A DNA stretch of 43,302 bases from Thalassarchaeum sp002495735 (GTDB taxonomy: Archaea; Thermoplasmatota; Poseidoniia; Poseidoniales; Thalassarchaeaceae), in assembly GCA_937911265.1 (NCBI GenBank), contig CALDRG010000024.1, positions 1 through 43,302 of the forward strand, written 5' to 3'. Below, piece by piece: positions 26,198 to 35,700 of the stretch. The stretch's first letter is position 1. The number at the start of each line of letters is the position of its first letter. The notes beneath the pieces are model-generated. The model was not told the origin of the DNA, made no database searches, and saw only the letters and a program-made list of their open reading frames with translations. A program made the translations under genes and the position numbers.

Positions 26198-28345
26198 ATG
26201 CAAGGCGTGAGAGCGGGGGTGTTGGCTATGTTGTTGACGCTGGCTGCGTTCAGCGTTTCAGTAAGCGCCGATGAGGACTCTAGGATAGTTCTCAGCGACG
26301 AAATATCCAGCACCAATGGGCCGGTATGGATCAGTGTTTCGTGTATGAAGGTCGGATGCCCGGGGATGGAGCTCGTCATCTGGTCTGACGGTGTCGAGGA
26401 GAGTCACGAGGACCCTCATCTCGTGGAATGGTCAGGCTGGGTCGAGGGTAACGTGTCTTGGCAGATCCTTGTCGATTCGGGAACCGAAACCAATGATTTG
26501 AGTACAGAAGTGATACTCAGTAGGATGGATGAATGGACGGAATACGACGATCTGCCGAACATAGTCCCCCCTCCGGAGAGCCAAGGCGAATACCCTATGA
26601 TCAACACGACTTCGCCCTGCCAGTTACACTTCTGTGGAGCTGCCGATCTTCTTTCCGAGGGCGTGCTCTACGTCGGGGCGCTGGAGAACCAGAGCGACAA
26701 AGACGCCATCATGGTGGTCGGCGATCCTGGAGACGTGTTACTGCTCAACAGCCTGAGAGGACCAAGTGAGATTAGCATCGAGATTTGGCAAAGAGGCGAC
26801 GAGTCGAAGTCGCTTGTGGATACCATCGAGAGAACAGAGATGGAGCACTACTTCGAATACCCGGCTCAAGGTGAGCTGTGGATTCGCCTAGTTCACTCGG
26901 CGGAGGAAGGTTACTCGCCCTACGAATTTGAGATTATTCGTTACGACGATGACTCTGAGGCACCTGATGGAGGCGAATTAACCAATCCCTGGAGCCACGG
27001 AGAGGCTCTGCCGTTCTACGGTGATTCCTCCCTTCTCTACTACGGGCACCTCGCTGCTTCTGATTCGCAGGGAGATTCCCTGCTCATATCCTCTGGAGCC
27101 AAGATGAAGCTGGAGCCGTTATGCTCGTTTACAGACAACGTCAGTGTTGAGATCTCACTTCACCAGATGGATGGTTCGAGTCTAGTCATAGAGAGTGGTT
27201 GCGAGGATGTTTTCGAGACTACTGGACAGACCGTGTCGGTCGAGTTCGGATTGACCACGCAGGGCAAAACCGCGGCATGGGCCATCATGCTGAGATCACT
27301 CGAACCGAGTGATGGTGCCCTAATCGGAGATGCCCCGGATGCAGTATGGGAACCGGGGGGGCTGGATTCCAGATGGCAAGTCCTGAGCCTTGGAGCAACC
27401 ACAATCGAGGGCAGTCTCGATGTTTACGACACTACTGATGTGTTCGCCTTCTCAGTGACAGAGGAGAACGGATCTTACGTCCGCGTCCAAAAGATAGGTG
27501 ACACCCCCGTCACATTCACGCTGATGACACTGGATCAGGAGACGGGAGAATTGGTGAACTCCACCGACGGCTCGATGATGATTGTTCCACCTGGAGTACA
27601 TGCTCTGAGAATCGATTGGGAGCAGGGCATAGGTCAGGGGGGAGAGGGCACTGGAGAATACCAGTTCTCACTGCCTTACAACGGGCCATACGAACCAATC
27701 ATAGACGAGTTCGTCGACCTGTCAGACAGGGCCAGAGGGTTCTACATATTCGCCGGCTTCATGTTACTAACTCCTCTGCTGGTGGTGCTGTGGTGGAACA
27801 GAGCGTCCATCTTCAGCGGGGCTCCTCTGGCCAGTGATATCGAGGAGCATGAGCGACGCAGATTACGTCGCCTGCGCGAGAGGCTCGCCGAGGCCCTGTC
27901 CGCAGAGAACCTCGATGAGGGAGAGATCGAGTACTCTTTGAAGCAACTCGGAGACAGCCCATGGAGGGCTGTGGTGCAGGGCTGGGGCGAGCCACTGCTG
28001 CGGCACATGACCGAGCAGGTGGAGATTTGCGTATGGAGGATTAGCGAGGGAGATGCCGTCCTGCTGCTAGGAATACGGGTCGCAGAGGTCCCGTGGGAGT
28101 TGGCTGCGATGAGAATTCATGCCCCTGAGGGAGCCAAGGTCGGCATCTCTTCAGTGTCACCCAGCCGGCTCTTTCAGGACGACGAAATCTTCCTCGACAC
28201 CCTGTCGGCAGGAAGCAGGGTGTTCCTCAGCCTTGCACTGGAAGGTAGTCCGACCAGCTTAGGATTCCAACTTTCGGGACTAGTCGGGGGCGAACCACTC
28301 GCTGCCACTCCCAATCGGGCTCTGGACTGGGGCGAGTCCGAGTAA
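26198..28345 (+). CDS. Surface protein with PPC-like repeats and a folded cytoplasmic domain
   Basis: A 715-residue protein of unknown function. A signal peptide (MQGVRAGVLAMLLTLAAFSV) starts at the ATG at 26198; an earlier ATG at 26162 would place extra charged residues before it. The ectodomain (about 25-510) appears to have repeated beta-sandwich modules of the PPC kind (for example TDVFAFSVTEENGSYVRV and DAIMVVGDPGDVLLL). One membrane helix (about 515-535) is followed by a basic, helical segment (ERRRLRRLRERLAEAL) and a C-terminal domain of about 130 residues with alternating strands and helices. The large inside domain is uncommon among the anchored proteins in this window. The gene ends directly against dnaJ on the other strand. 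Confidence 0.78.
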   Translation: MQGVRAGVLAMLLTLAAFSVSVSADEDSRIVLSDEISSTNGPVWISVSCMKVGCPGMELVIWSDGVEESHEDPHLVEWSGWVEGNVSWQILVDSGTETNDLSTEVILSRMDEWTEYDDLPNIVPPPESQGEYPMINTTSPCQLHFCGAADLLSEGVLYVGALENQSDKDAIMVVGDPGDVLLLNSLRGPSEISIEIWQRGDESKSLVDTIERTEMEHYFEYPAQGELWIRLVHSAEEGYSPYEFEIIRYDDDSEAPDGGELTNPWSHGEALPFYGDSSLLYYGHLAASDSQGDSLLISSGAKMKLEPLCSFTDNVSVEISLHQMDGSSLVIESGCEDVFETTGQTVSVEFGLTTQGKTAAWAIMLRSLEPSDGALIGDAPDAVWEPGGLDSRWQVLSLGATTIEGSLDVYDTTDVFAFSVTEENGSYVRVQKIGDTPVTFTLMTLDQETGELVNSTDGSMMIVPPGVHALRIDWEQGIGQGGEGTGEYQFSLPYNGPYEPIIDEFVDLSDRARGFYIFAGFMLLTPLLVVLWWNRASIFSGAPLASDIEEHERRRLRRLRERLAEALSAENLDEGEIEYSLKQLGDSPWRAVVQGWGEPLLRHMTEQVEICVWRISEGDAVLLLGIRVAEVPWELAAMRIHAPEGAKVGISSVSPSRLFQDDEIFLDTLSAGSRVFLSLALEGSPTSLGFQLSGLVGGEPLAATPNRALDWGESE

Positions 28346-29491
28346 TCAGGGCCTTCGCCTCTTGTTGGCCTCGGACATTATCGAGTCCTGTATAGAACTT
28401 ATATCGGTGCCAATCTCTTCACGCATCCCCTCTAGGGTTTTCTTCAGCGAGCGTGGTACTTTGCGCGGCATGTCCAACTTGAGTAGTACGGTTACAGAGC
28501 CCCTGCCGCGACGCCCCCTGCCTCCGGGAAGTCCGCGGCCGGGGATGCTCAGAGTCTCACCGGGATTCGAGCCTGCTGGAATCTTGATTGAAAGGTCGCT
28601 TCCATCGATGTGCGGAATCTCAATCTGTGTCCCTAGGACCAAATCGACGAACCCTACGGGCAGTGCCATCAGAAGGTCGGGACCATCCCTCTCAAACCAA
28701 GGGTGTTCCTCAACCTCTATCTGGATGTACAAATCACCGCTCTCCCCTCTGTTACCCCTAGCTGCCTCACCGTGACCTCTCATTCTGAGTCTCGTCCCGG
28801 TATTGACACCCGGAGGCACGGTGAACTGGACCTGCTTAGCCTGTCTGGATCGACCCTGCCCATCACAAGAGGAGCAGGGGTCGCTCACTATCTTTCCCTC
28901 CCCTCTGCATGAAGAGCAGTCGGTGACAACCTGTTTGGTGAAGAAGCCGGCCTTCTCTATTCTCTGGATTCTGCCTCGACCGTCACAGGTCGGGCACTCC
29001 CTCACTCCGTCTGCACTCTCAGAACCAGTCCCGTAGCACTTCTCGCAGGACTTCAGAACGTCTATCTCGATATCGTCCCCGTAGCCATCCATTACGGCTT
29101 GAAATGGCACTTCGTGATTCAAAAGCAGGTCCCTGCCTCTGCTCCTTCGTGGACTCCTCCCTCCACTGAAAATCTGGCTGAAGATGCTCTCAAAACCACC
29201 TCCGAACAGATCGTCTATACTGATATTGACTCCTTGGAACCCGCTTGGACCGAACGGGGAGCCGCCTGGCTGTTCGTGACCGAAGGTGTCGTACTTCCTC
29301 CGCTCTTCGGGATTAGTTAACACCGCATATGCCTCCTGGACCTCCTTGAACCTCTTCTCCGATTCGGGGTCGTCTGGGTTCTTGTCAGGATGGTGCTGAC
29401 GGGCGAGTGACCTGAATGCCCGCTTGATTTCTGAACCCGTGGCGCCTCTAGCCACGCCGAGGACTTCGTAGTAGTCCCTCTTACCTGCCAT
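28346..29491 (-). CDS. dnaJ: Chaperone DnaJ (type I Hsp40)
   Basis: A 381-residue full-length DnaJ, the cochaperone that delivers substrates to DnaK and stimulates its ATPase. The J domain begins RDYYEVLGV and contains HPD at 34-36. A G/F-rich linker (about 73-120) follows. The four zinc-binding repeats carry C149/C152, C166/C169, C192/C195 and C206/C209. The C-terminal substrate-binding domains include PPGVNTGTRLRMRGHGE. The frame extends upstream to 29656 without homology; the ATG at 29491 starts the family N-terminus. DnaK and GrpE are not in the window. In archaea this system is thought to come from bacteria. The gene upstream on the same strand is a membrane zinc-ribbon protein 47 bases away. 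Confidence 0.96.
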   Translation of the reverse strand: MAGKRDYYEVLGVARGATGSEIKRAFRSLARQHHPDKNPDDPESEKRFKEVQEAYAVLTNPEERRKYDTFGHEQPGGSPFGPSGFQGVNISIDDLFGGGFESIFSQIFSGGRSPRRSRGRDLLLNHEVPFQAVMDGYGDDIEIDVLKSCEKCYGTGSESADGVRECPTCDGRGRIQRIEKAGFFTKQVVTDCSSCRGEGKIVSDPCSSCDGQGRSRQAKQVQFTVPPGVNTGTRLRMRGHGEAARGNRGESGDLYIQIEVEEHPWFERDGPDLLMALPVGFVDLVLGTQIEIPHIDGSDLSIKIPAGSNPGETLSIPGRGLPGGRGRRGRGSVTVLLKLDMPRKVPRSLKKTLEGMREEIGTDISSIQDSIMSEANKRRRP

Positions 29492-29538
29492 GGCCCCGCC
29501 TGTGTGGGGCTCTTGACCGACTGTTTTCAACCCCACCC

Positions 29539-30291
29539 TTAAGTCAGGAACTCGCCACATGAAGTGCAGTACGGAGTTCCTGAGTTGTTCAGGGAACCAC
29601 AGGCTCCACAGGAGATGACTGAACGAGCCAGAGAAGATGCCGCTGGAGTATCCCACTGGTCATCTGATGAGGCTTTCTTGCTGGCTTTCGAGACTTTACG
29701 CTCCATCCTCCGCTCGGCTGATGCATCGAGACGTCTGTTGATTGCTCCTGAAATCCTAGAAAATGCACCCGGGCCCTTCGACTCGGCTATTGCCTCCTCA
29801 TCTACCATAGTGCTGATACCCGTAGTCGGCGATTGAGGGGGATCTATGTCCTCACCAATGTCCTCCTCAGAGCGCTCGGTGTTCAGGGAACCTACAGTTC
29901 CGGACTTCAGCGCTTGGGCCTTCAGGGCCTTGCGGCCAGTTGACGGGACACTCGCTTTGGCTTCCATGCGCTGAATCGCAGCTTCGCCCTTGTCCCACAA
30001 CCCTCTGTCTTCGCGCGAGTATGTCTTGGACAGTTTGCGAATTGCTCTCGACCTGTGGAACTCGTGATCCTCTACCTTGCGAAACCTCATGAACATCACA
30101 ACTCCAACCAAAAGGGCGGCAGCGTGAATAGAGTACCTCAGAGTGGTATCCTGTGAGATGACTTCCTCAAGAGCGACGGAACTGTAACGTAGAGCCACTA
30201 CGCACATAGTAGGGGCGAGGAGGAGGGCACCCCCCAGCATCTGTGAACGCTGAGCCATGCCTCGGGCCCAATCCCACATCGTTTGAATCAT
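29539..30291 (-). CDS. Membrane protein with two helices and a C-terminal zinc ribbon
   Basis: A 250-residue protein of unknown function. Two hydrophobic segments (about 15-38 and 52-70) form a hairpin. A long basic and acidic, probably disordered cytoplasmic region follows, with coiled-coil character at RRLDASAERRMERKVSKASKK. The C-terminus is a zinc ribbon with C228, C231, C242 and C245 (CGACGS and YCTSCGEFL). The ATG at 30291 (MIQTMWDWARG) is favoured; an earlier in-frame start at 30309 adds 6 residues. It is transcribed toward dnaJ and shares a very short divergent interval with the UPF0201-like gene. Confidence 0.72.
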   Translation of the reverse strand: MIQTMWDWARGMAQRSQMLGGALLLAPTMCVVALRYSSVALEEVISQDTTLRYSIHAAALLVGVVMFMRFRKVEDHEFHRSRAIRKLSKTYSREDRGLWDKGEAAIQRMEAKASVPSTGRKALKAQALKSGTVGSLNTERSEEDIGEDIDPPQSPTTGISTMVDEEAIAESKGPGAFSRISGAINRRLDASAERRMERKVSKASKKASSDDQWDTPAASSLARSVISCGACGSLNNSGTPYCTSCGEFLT

Positions 30292-30313
30292 TCGTGTTCC
30301 CGGGAGCATTTGG

Positions 30314-30865
30314 ATGCAGAGAACTCATGGCCGGCGGCGCGCACGAAGGCTCGTGCCCCCTCTGATTAGCGTCTCCACGGTCGTGCAGCCGCACGAGAAC
30401 GCGCAGCGAGTGGTGGACGCTGTCAGGGAGATGTTTTCCGATTGGAACCCGGACAGGATGCCCACGAACTCTGCCTTCCCCAACGAGAGGGGGGCGGAGA
30501 TGATGACTGGTTCATCCGACTCTCTAGACACTCTACTCAAAGCAATTAGGAACCAAAGAATCCTAGATACTGCTCTAGATGCCATGACTCTGGAGTTGGA
30601 CGGAGGTTCAACGGGCTTCTCTCTGTCCCGTCAGGCTGCTCTCGCAGGTAAGGCATCATTCGTAATCGGAGGCAGAAGCATGGGCGGGGAGATGAGGATT
30701 GGCCTGACTGGAGAGGATCTTGCAGACTGGCTGGAGCAACAGACTTGGCACGCGGGTCGCGATTCCATTCCGCGCAGTATTGGCGACGGATTGTCCATGG
30801 ATGGCGGTGGCGAACCCGTGGAATGGTTTGACCGAAAGGGGAGACGGACGATTGGTGAGGACTAG
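30314..30865 (+). CDS. UPF0201 / COG1931-like protein
   Basis: A protein of up to 183 residues that fits the archaeal UPF0201 family, whose fold resembles ribosomal protein L5 and whose function is not established; a nucleic-acid role is usually assumed. Matching parts are the opening strand ISVSTVVQPHENAQRVVDAV, the helix SLDTLLKAIRNQRILDTAL, and FSLSRQAALAGKASFV followed by a C-terminal DLADWLEQQTW. The first 13 residues are very basic and may not be translated; a GTG at 30353 is an alternative start. The ATG at 30314 has GGAG 8 bases upstream. The stop shares the CTAG tetranucleotide with the convergent gene. Confidence 0.7.
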   Translation: MQRTHGRRRARRLVPPLISVSTVVQPHENAQRVVDAVREMFSDWNPDRMPTNSAFPNERGAEMMTGSSDSLDTLLKAIRNQRILDTALDAMTLELDGGSTGFSLSRQAALAGKASFVIGGRSMGGEMRIGLTGEDLADWLEQQTWHAGRDSIPRSIGDGLSMDGGGEPVEWFDRKGRRTIGED

Positions 30866-31851
30866 GTCCGGGGAATGCCCTCGCGCTTCCATCTCTCGAT
30901 GATTGGAAGGTCGGCTGGTAACCACTTGACATCCAGCAATTCGTCCGCCGAAAGCCATCTGGCCTCATCGTGCTCGGTCAGTCTTATCGAATCGGGATCT
31001 ATTACGCCGCAGTTCCATATCTGTAGTTTCACCGACCTGTCATCGTATTCGTGGCTAATCTGCTCGACCATGAATTTCGGCTGTGTGGAGACTCCAATCT
31101 CCTCGATGAGTTCCCTGATTAGCGCCGTTTCTGGCCCCTCGTCTGCTTCGATTTTTCCCCCTGGGAATTCCCACCAACCCGCCCATGCGTCGCCCTGCGG
31201 TCGCTTGCAGGCCAGTATCCTGCCCTCGGCATCGAACAGCAGACCGCCAACGACCTCGTAGGTCGGCCTGCATACGAGGCAGGTCGCAATCCTCCTGACT
31301 GCTTCGACCTGGACATCCAGTGAGATTTCGTCCTCGGGTGGCAGGTGAACGAACAACGCGGGCAGAGGGCTTTCCTCCCTATCTTGCATCGCGTACAGTG
31401 TTCGGTAGATTGTCTCGTTGCAGACATATCCTCCTGCGTCTTCGCTCCAGCAGATATGCTCGTCGTGCTCGAACTCCTCGTCCATGACATGGATCGGAGC
31501 AGTGGTCAGGATTGTTTCGGGGGCACCTCTGACTATCTCCCCTGAATCGAGTAATCGGCCGGAGTTGTCGGGCTCGTTCATCGAGAACTCATTCCTAGCC
31601 ATCCTCTCTAGGGAGATTGAATTCCTTCTGGCTGCTAGGCCTAGGTGCAGTATGCCATCGACTTGCATGTCTTTGCGAATCTGGTTGGCGACCGCGCGTG
31701 AGCCCTCCTCATCGACGCTAAGGAGCCATGTCACGACATCGAGGCCTTGCACTCCTTCAACTTCGAGTCTATTGAGCACACTCTGAGAAACGTTGCTGTC
31801 GAATTCGGAGAATGGAGGGAACGCCGTGACTAGGACCCTAGGTTCGCTCAC
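30862..31851 (-). CDS. Fusion of pyroglutamyl peptidase (C15) and Nudix hydrolase
   Basis: A 329-residue two-domain protein. Residues 1-193 form a pyrrolidone carboxyl peptidase domain, which removes N-terminal pyroglutamate from peptides. The start VLVTAFPPFSEFDSN matches the family's GF-x-PF block, and the catalytic triad is E82 (SISLERMARN), C144 (GGYVCNET) and H169 (ALFVHLPP). Residues 196-325 form a Nudix domain of the MutT kind with an intact box running from G232 to V254 (E238, R246, E247, E250, E251). The MutT-like LACKRPQGDAWAGWWEFPGG supports a nucleotide or damaged-nucleotide substrate. Both halves appear active. Start: GTG at 31851. No related genes flank it, so the reason for the fusion is unknown. 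Confidence 0.9.
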   Translation of the reverse strand: MSEPRVLVTAFPPFSEFDSNVSQSVLNRLEVEGVQGLDVVTWLLSVDEEGSRAVANQIRKDMQVDGILHLGLAARRNSISLERMARNEFSMNEPDNSGRLLDSGEIVRGAPETILTTAPIHVMDEEFEHDEHICWSEDAGGYVCNETIYRTLYAMQDREESPLPALFVHLPPEDEISLDVQVEAVRRIATCLVCRPTYEVVGGLLFDAEGRILACKRPQGDAWAGWWEFPGGKIEADEGPETALIRELIEEIGVSTQPKFMVEQISHEYDDRSVKLQIWNCGVIDPDSIRLTEHDEARWLSADELLDVKWLPADLPIIERWKREGIPRT

Positions 31852-31937
31852 GTGCAGTGGTCGACACCGCTACTGTTCGCCTTTTCGCCGCCCGGATTGG
31901 CGTCAGATTCATGCATCGGGGGTGCTGGTGGAGCGGT

Positions 31938-32270
31938 ATGGCGGAGGAGTATGTGGTCAGCGTGGCCTCTGAAAAAGAACCGGAGAAGGCGAGTGCTCTG
32001 GGCGTGATGGGAGTGATATGGTACGAGTTGAGCGGTGGTATTGGCCCCTGGGGGGCTCTGCGCCCCCTCGTGGCTCTCGCTATATCTCTCGTCCCCTTCC
32101 TCTACCTCGGACAGCACTTCAACCGCCAGCATCGCAAGGCACTCGGATGGTTTGTCATACAGCTCCCTCTGATATTCTCAGTCGTACTGTGGCCAGTGCT
32201 GTTCATCTGGTCAATCGCCGATGCATGGTGGGTCTCCAGCGGAATCGTCGCCAAGGCCGAGAGCGAATAA
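31938..32270 (+). CDS. Small membrane protein, two helices
   Basis: A 110-residue protein with a short charged N-terminus (MAEEYVVSVASEKEPEK), a first hydrophobic segment (about 46-63, PLVALAISLVPFLYLG), a basic loop (HFNRQHRKALG) and a second segment (about 75-96) ending IADAWWVS. The helix-basic loop-helix plan with a final Asp-Ala is like small TM2-type proteins, but the assignment is weak. The frame is open to 31857, but the ATG at 31938 removes a poor extension. The stop codon TAA abuts the stop of the convergent gene with no spacer. Confidence 0.7.
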   Translation: MAEEYVVSVASEKEPEKASALGVMGVIWYELSGGIGPWGALRPLVALAISLVPFLYLGQHFNRQHRKALGWFVIQLPLIFSVVLWPVLFIWSIADAWWVSSGIVAKAESE

Positions 32271-32741
32271 TCAGAAGTCCTCTGGCAAATCGATTGGGCT
32301 GAACAGCTGCCCAGGTCCGCTGGCATTGGCTAACTGGACCCTAATCAATGCCTCCCACTCTCTTAGCAGAGTAAGAGCAGGTGTGAAGGGGAGTTGGCTC
32401 TCGTTCAAGATGGTCCTAATCAGAGTATCCAGAATGTCCATTCTATCTTCGTCGAGACTGCCAAGCAGAGTCTCTAGAGGGAATGAGTCGATTCTAGGTA
32501 CCTCGTCCTGTGCTTCGATGTGCCACGGCTCGATTAGACTCGATGGCAAAACCTCGTCATTACTCTGCGCGGTTTTCTGCAGAGACTCAAGGAGGATGCG
32601 GATGTACTTAGATAGGACCAGCGCCACCTCGATGACTGGCATGTTGAACTGATTGACGAAGTTCACCATGTTCTCCTGTAGAAAGAGCAGCCTCTCCTCA
32701 ACTGGTGCTTCGGGTGCAGGCACCCCCGCATCTTCGTCCAT
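32271..32741 (-). CDS. Helical hypothetical protein
   Basis: A 156-residue acidic protein with no signal peptide or membrane segment. It is predicted by eye to be mainly helical: NMVNFVNQFNMPVIEVALVL, KYIRILLESLQKTAQ, DRMDILDTLIRTILNES and PALTLLREWEALIRVQLA. The middle (DEVLPSSLIEPWHIEAQDEVP) is loop-like. No family was recognised. It starts 30 bases after the stop of the giant surface protein's gene in the same direction, counted along the minus strand, so it does not share that gene's promoter unless read through from it. Confidence 0.65.
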   Translation of the reverse strand: MDEDAGVPAPEAPVEERLLFLQENMVNFVNQFNMPVIEVALVLSKYIRILLESLQKTAQSNDEVLPSSLIEPWHIEAQDEVPRIDSFPLETLLGSLDEDRMDILDTLIRTILNESQLPFTPALTLLREWEALIRVQLANASGPGQLFSPIDLPEDF

Positions 32742-32771
32742 GACAGAGCGTGGAGGGGACCGCTCAAGAAA

Positions 32772-35700
32772 TCAACTAGTAGTGCGATCGTCGTACCTGA
32801 TAGGGGAGCCGCTGTTGCCTCGCACCCCATCGAGCAAGTCGTCCTCGATCTCGAAGAAGTCATTTAGCCAGTCTCCATCAGTGTCCCAATTCGCTGGATT
32901 GGTGCCGTCGGCGATTTGGTCGCCGTCGATGTCAATCAGCCACCAACCATAGACGTACTCGCCTAAGCCAGTGTTGGGCAGGTGATACTGGTCTCCTGCA
33001 AACCTCTGGTATACGTCGGTCCATGCGCCGTTTACGAGGATCTCGTCATCGCTAGTGTCAATATCCTCGTAGTCAACGTCGTTGTCATCGATAATGAGTG
33101 TATACAGTGGGTCGGCGTTGTTAATCCGGTACATGCGGAAGTAGTTCGAACTGAGAGCGGCGCTGCCAGAGCAGGTTCCCAGAAGGGACTCACGCAGCTG
33201 CCACCACTCCTGCACGATGTTGCCAGAACAGTCGTACAGCCCGGCCTGTCTGACGAGAGAGGGCGAGGCTAGGGAGGCATTAACTAGCCCGTAGTATTCT
33301 TGGAAGTTGTTGTACGGGATGTAGAGGCAGCTACCGCTGGAACAGTCCCAGCTGCCGTCGTTGTCTGCGTCCTGTCCCGCATCCGAGGGATCGGTGGCGT
33401 CGTGGGTGAACCACGTCCATGCGAGTTCGGGCCTCGCGATGCTCGTTCCGGTGATGTTGACTGGTTTCCAATTGGTTGCCGTGATTTGCTGCCAGACTAC
33501 TGATATCTTCAGATATGAAGACCAGTTGTCATTGGCCTCGTTCCAGCCACGATAGTACTCATAGAAATCGGGCATCATATCGCCGTCGGTATCGTTGTCA
33601 AGAGGGTTAGTTCCGTACTTGAACACCTCCCTCCCGTCTGAAAGATTGGTGTCCTGAACGTAGTCTATGACGACTCCGTTCTGCATTATCGGCTTCATCA
33701 CCATTGAGTCGTCATCGGAGTCAGCATCGAGAGGGTGAGTGCCGTTCTCGTACTCCATCAAGTTGCTGAAGTACAGGCCGAGGAAGCCCTGTCCAATCTG
33801 CTGTTCGACAGGTGCGAGTGTGAACTGTCGATCCTCCCATGTGCCCTGAGGGGCTGGGATATCGCCCCACGACCGGTCATACCAGCCATCGGCATCTGGG
33901 TCGTAATCGATGTCCAACGGGTTGATTGGGTTCATTGACCACCTGTATGAGTTCACCGGCAAGAATTCACCGTAGATAGAGTAGCAGAACTCCCAGCCGT
34001 CGGGCATCCCGTCTAGATCCGAGTCATCGTCAGTAGGGTCGCTGACTCCGGCGATACTGTAGTTGAAAGTGTCTGGATCGACGCCATTAATCAGCCCGGC
34101 ACGCTCGGCTGACACCAGACTCTTGGTCGAGAACATGACGTAGAGCTGGGCAAATGCGGCATCGTAGGCTAGGCCATTTTCCTCAATCTGTGCAGTCACG
34201 GCGTCGGCACCGTATGAGATTAGTCCCGTACCATTAGGGATGGTGTCGATAGCCGAGCGCTTGCCGTAAACCCTAGCGTCGTACTCAGCGAGGTTGTCGA
34301 AGGATTCTGAGTCCGAGATGTGTCCATCACCGTTGCAGTCAAACGAGTCGCCATCGGAATCAACGTGGATGTCACTGTCAGTCAGGAGGTTCATCTCCCA
34401 GATATTCTGCTCAAGGTTCCACTCAGTGAACCAGTACTCGTAACCGTCGCTCATGCCGTCTCGATCGGTGTCCTCCGCGTTCGGGTCAGAAGCACCCAGT
34501 AGTGCGGAAACCACCGGTTGGGCGGCAAAGCCGTCCTGCCATGACTGGAACTGGGCAATTGCCAGTTCGGCCCTACCCTCTTTGTTGAATAGAATCCTGT
34601 AGACTCGGTTGACTGCCTCATCGGGATCCAGCTGCTCGGCCTCCTCCCACATCCGCGGTGCATCCGGGGGAGAGAGTCCGCCGTTTGCAGGATTGTTGAA
34701 TGTGAGGTTTAGCTCGACGAGATCGGTGATGCCGTCGCGGTCGGAGTCGTAGTTGCCGTCGCCGGCAACCAGCGGATTCAGGGTCCAAACCCCGTCGGTC
34801 GAATTCCACCTAGTGAATATCAACTCGATGCCGTCAAGCAACCCGTCATCGTCTGTATCAGGGTCATTCGGGTCAGCAGTCCTGCCACTCTTGTTGATCT
34901 GATCTTCCGTGAGGAAGGTTCCAAACGAAGCGGCTGACTCTGCCGACAACCAAGGTGAAGCGAGTAGTTCGCCGCCGACGCTTAGAAGGTAGAACTGAGG
35001 CACTGTAATCAGATCGTCGGTCTCACTGAAATTGCTGTCAATGACGTTGTACTCCTCCCAATTATTCATCCCGTCTCCATCGGGGTCACCCGTCCGGTCC
35101 CTCTCGTCAACAGGGTTGAGTGTCCATTGCTCGTCAAACAGGCTCCATCTAGCATGGTAGAATTCCCATCCGTCCGGCATGCCATCCCTGTCCGAATCGG
35201 ATGAAAGAGGGTTGGACGAGCCGACATCTCGAGAAGTGGTGGCGTTGATGAGACTGCTGTAGGCGGGGCTGGTGAAGTCACCAAACGAATCGTCAGCGAA
35301 ATCCAACCAAGTCTCATTCCACAGCAGAGTAGTGAAGTTCTCAGGGTACTCCATACCGGAAGCGGACTGGTCGCCATACAGAATCTCCGACTTGAGGTGG
35401 TACTCTAGCCAGTTGACCAAGCTCTCCTCTAGGTCCAGCACCCCATCGTGGTTGATGTCGTAACCGTCGCCGTCGGGGTTGTTCAACTGGTCGGAGCCGT
35501 TCAGTGGGTTGATTCCTGCATTGTCCTTCTTCCAAGAGCAGGCGTAGCGGGCCTCCCAACCGTCAGGCAATGTATCGCCGTCAGAGTCGATATCATTGGG
35601 GTCGGTAGCGGTCCAGTTGGCTGCTGCCTCAGAGGTCTCTCCGTGGGTCGCCAGACCCTCGCGAAGAACGGTCTCCAGTAGATTCCCCCACATGTACTCG

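Noticed and set aside
28346..29656. Long N-terminal extension of DnaJ to 29656
   Set aside because: It would overlap the upstream gene and precede the conserved J domain with residues unlike the family.
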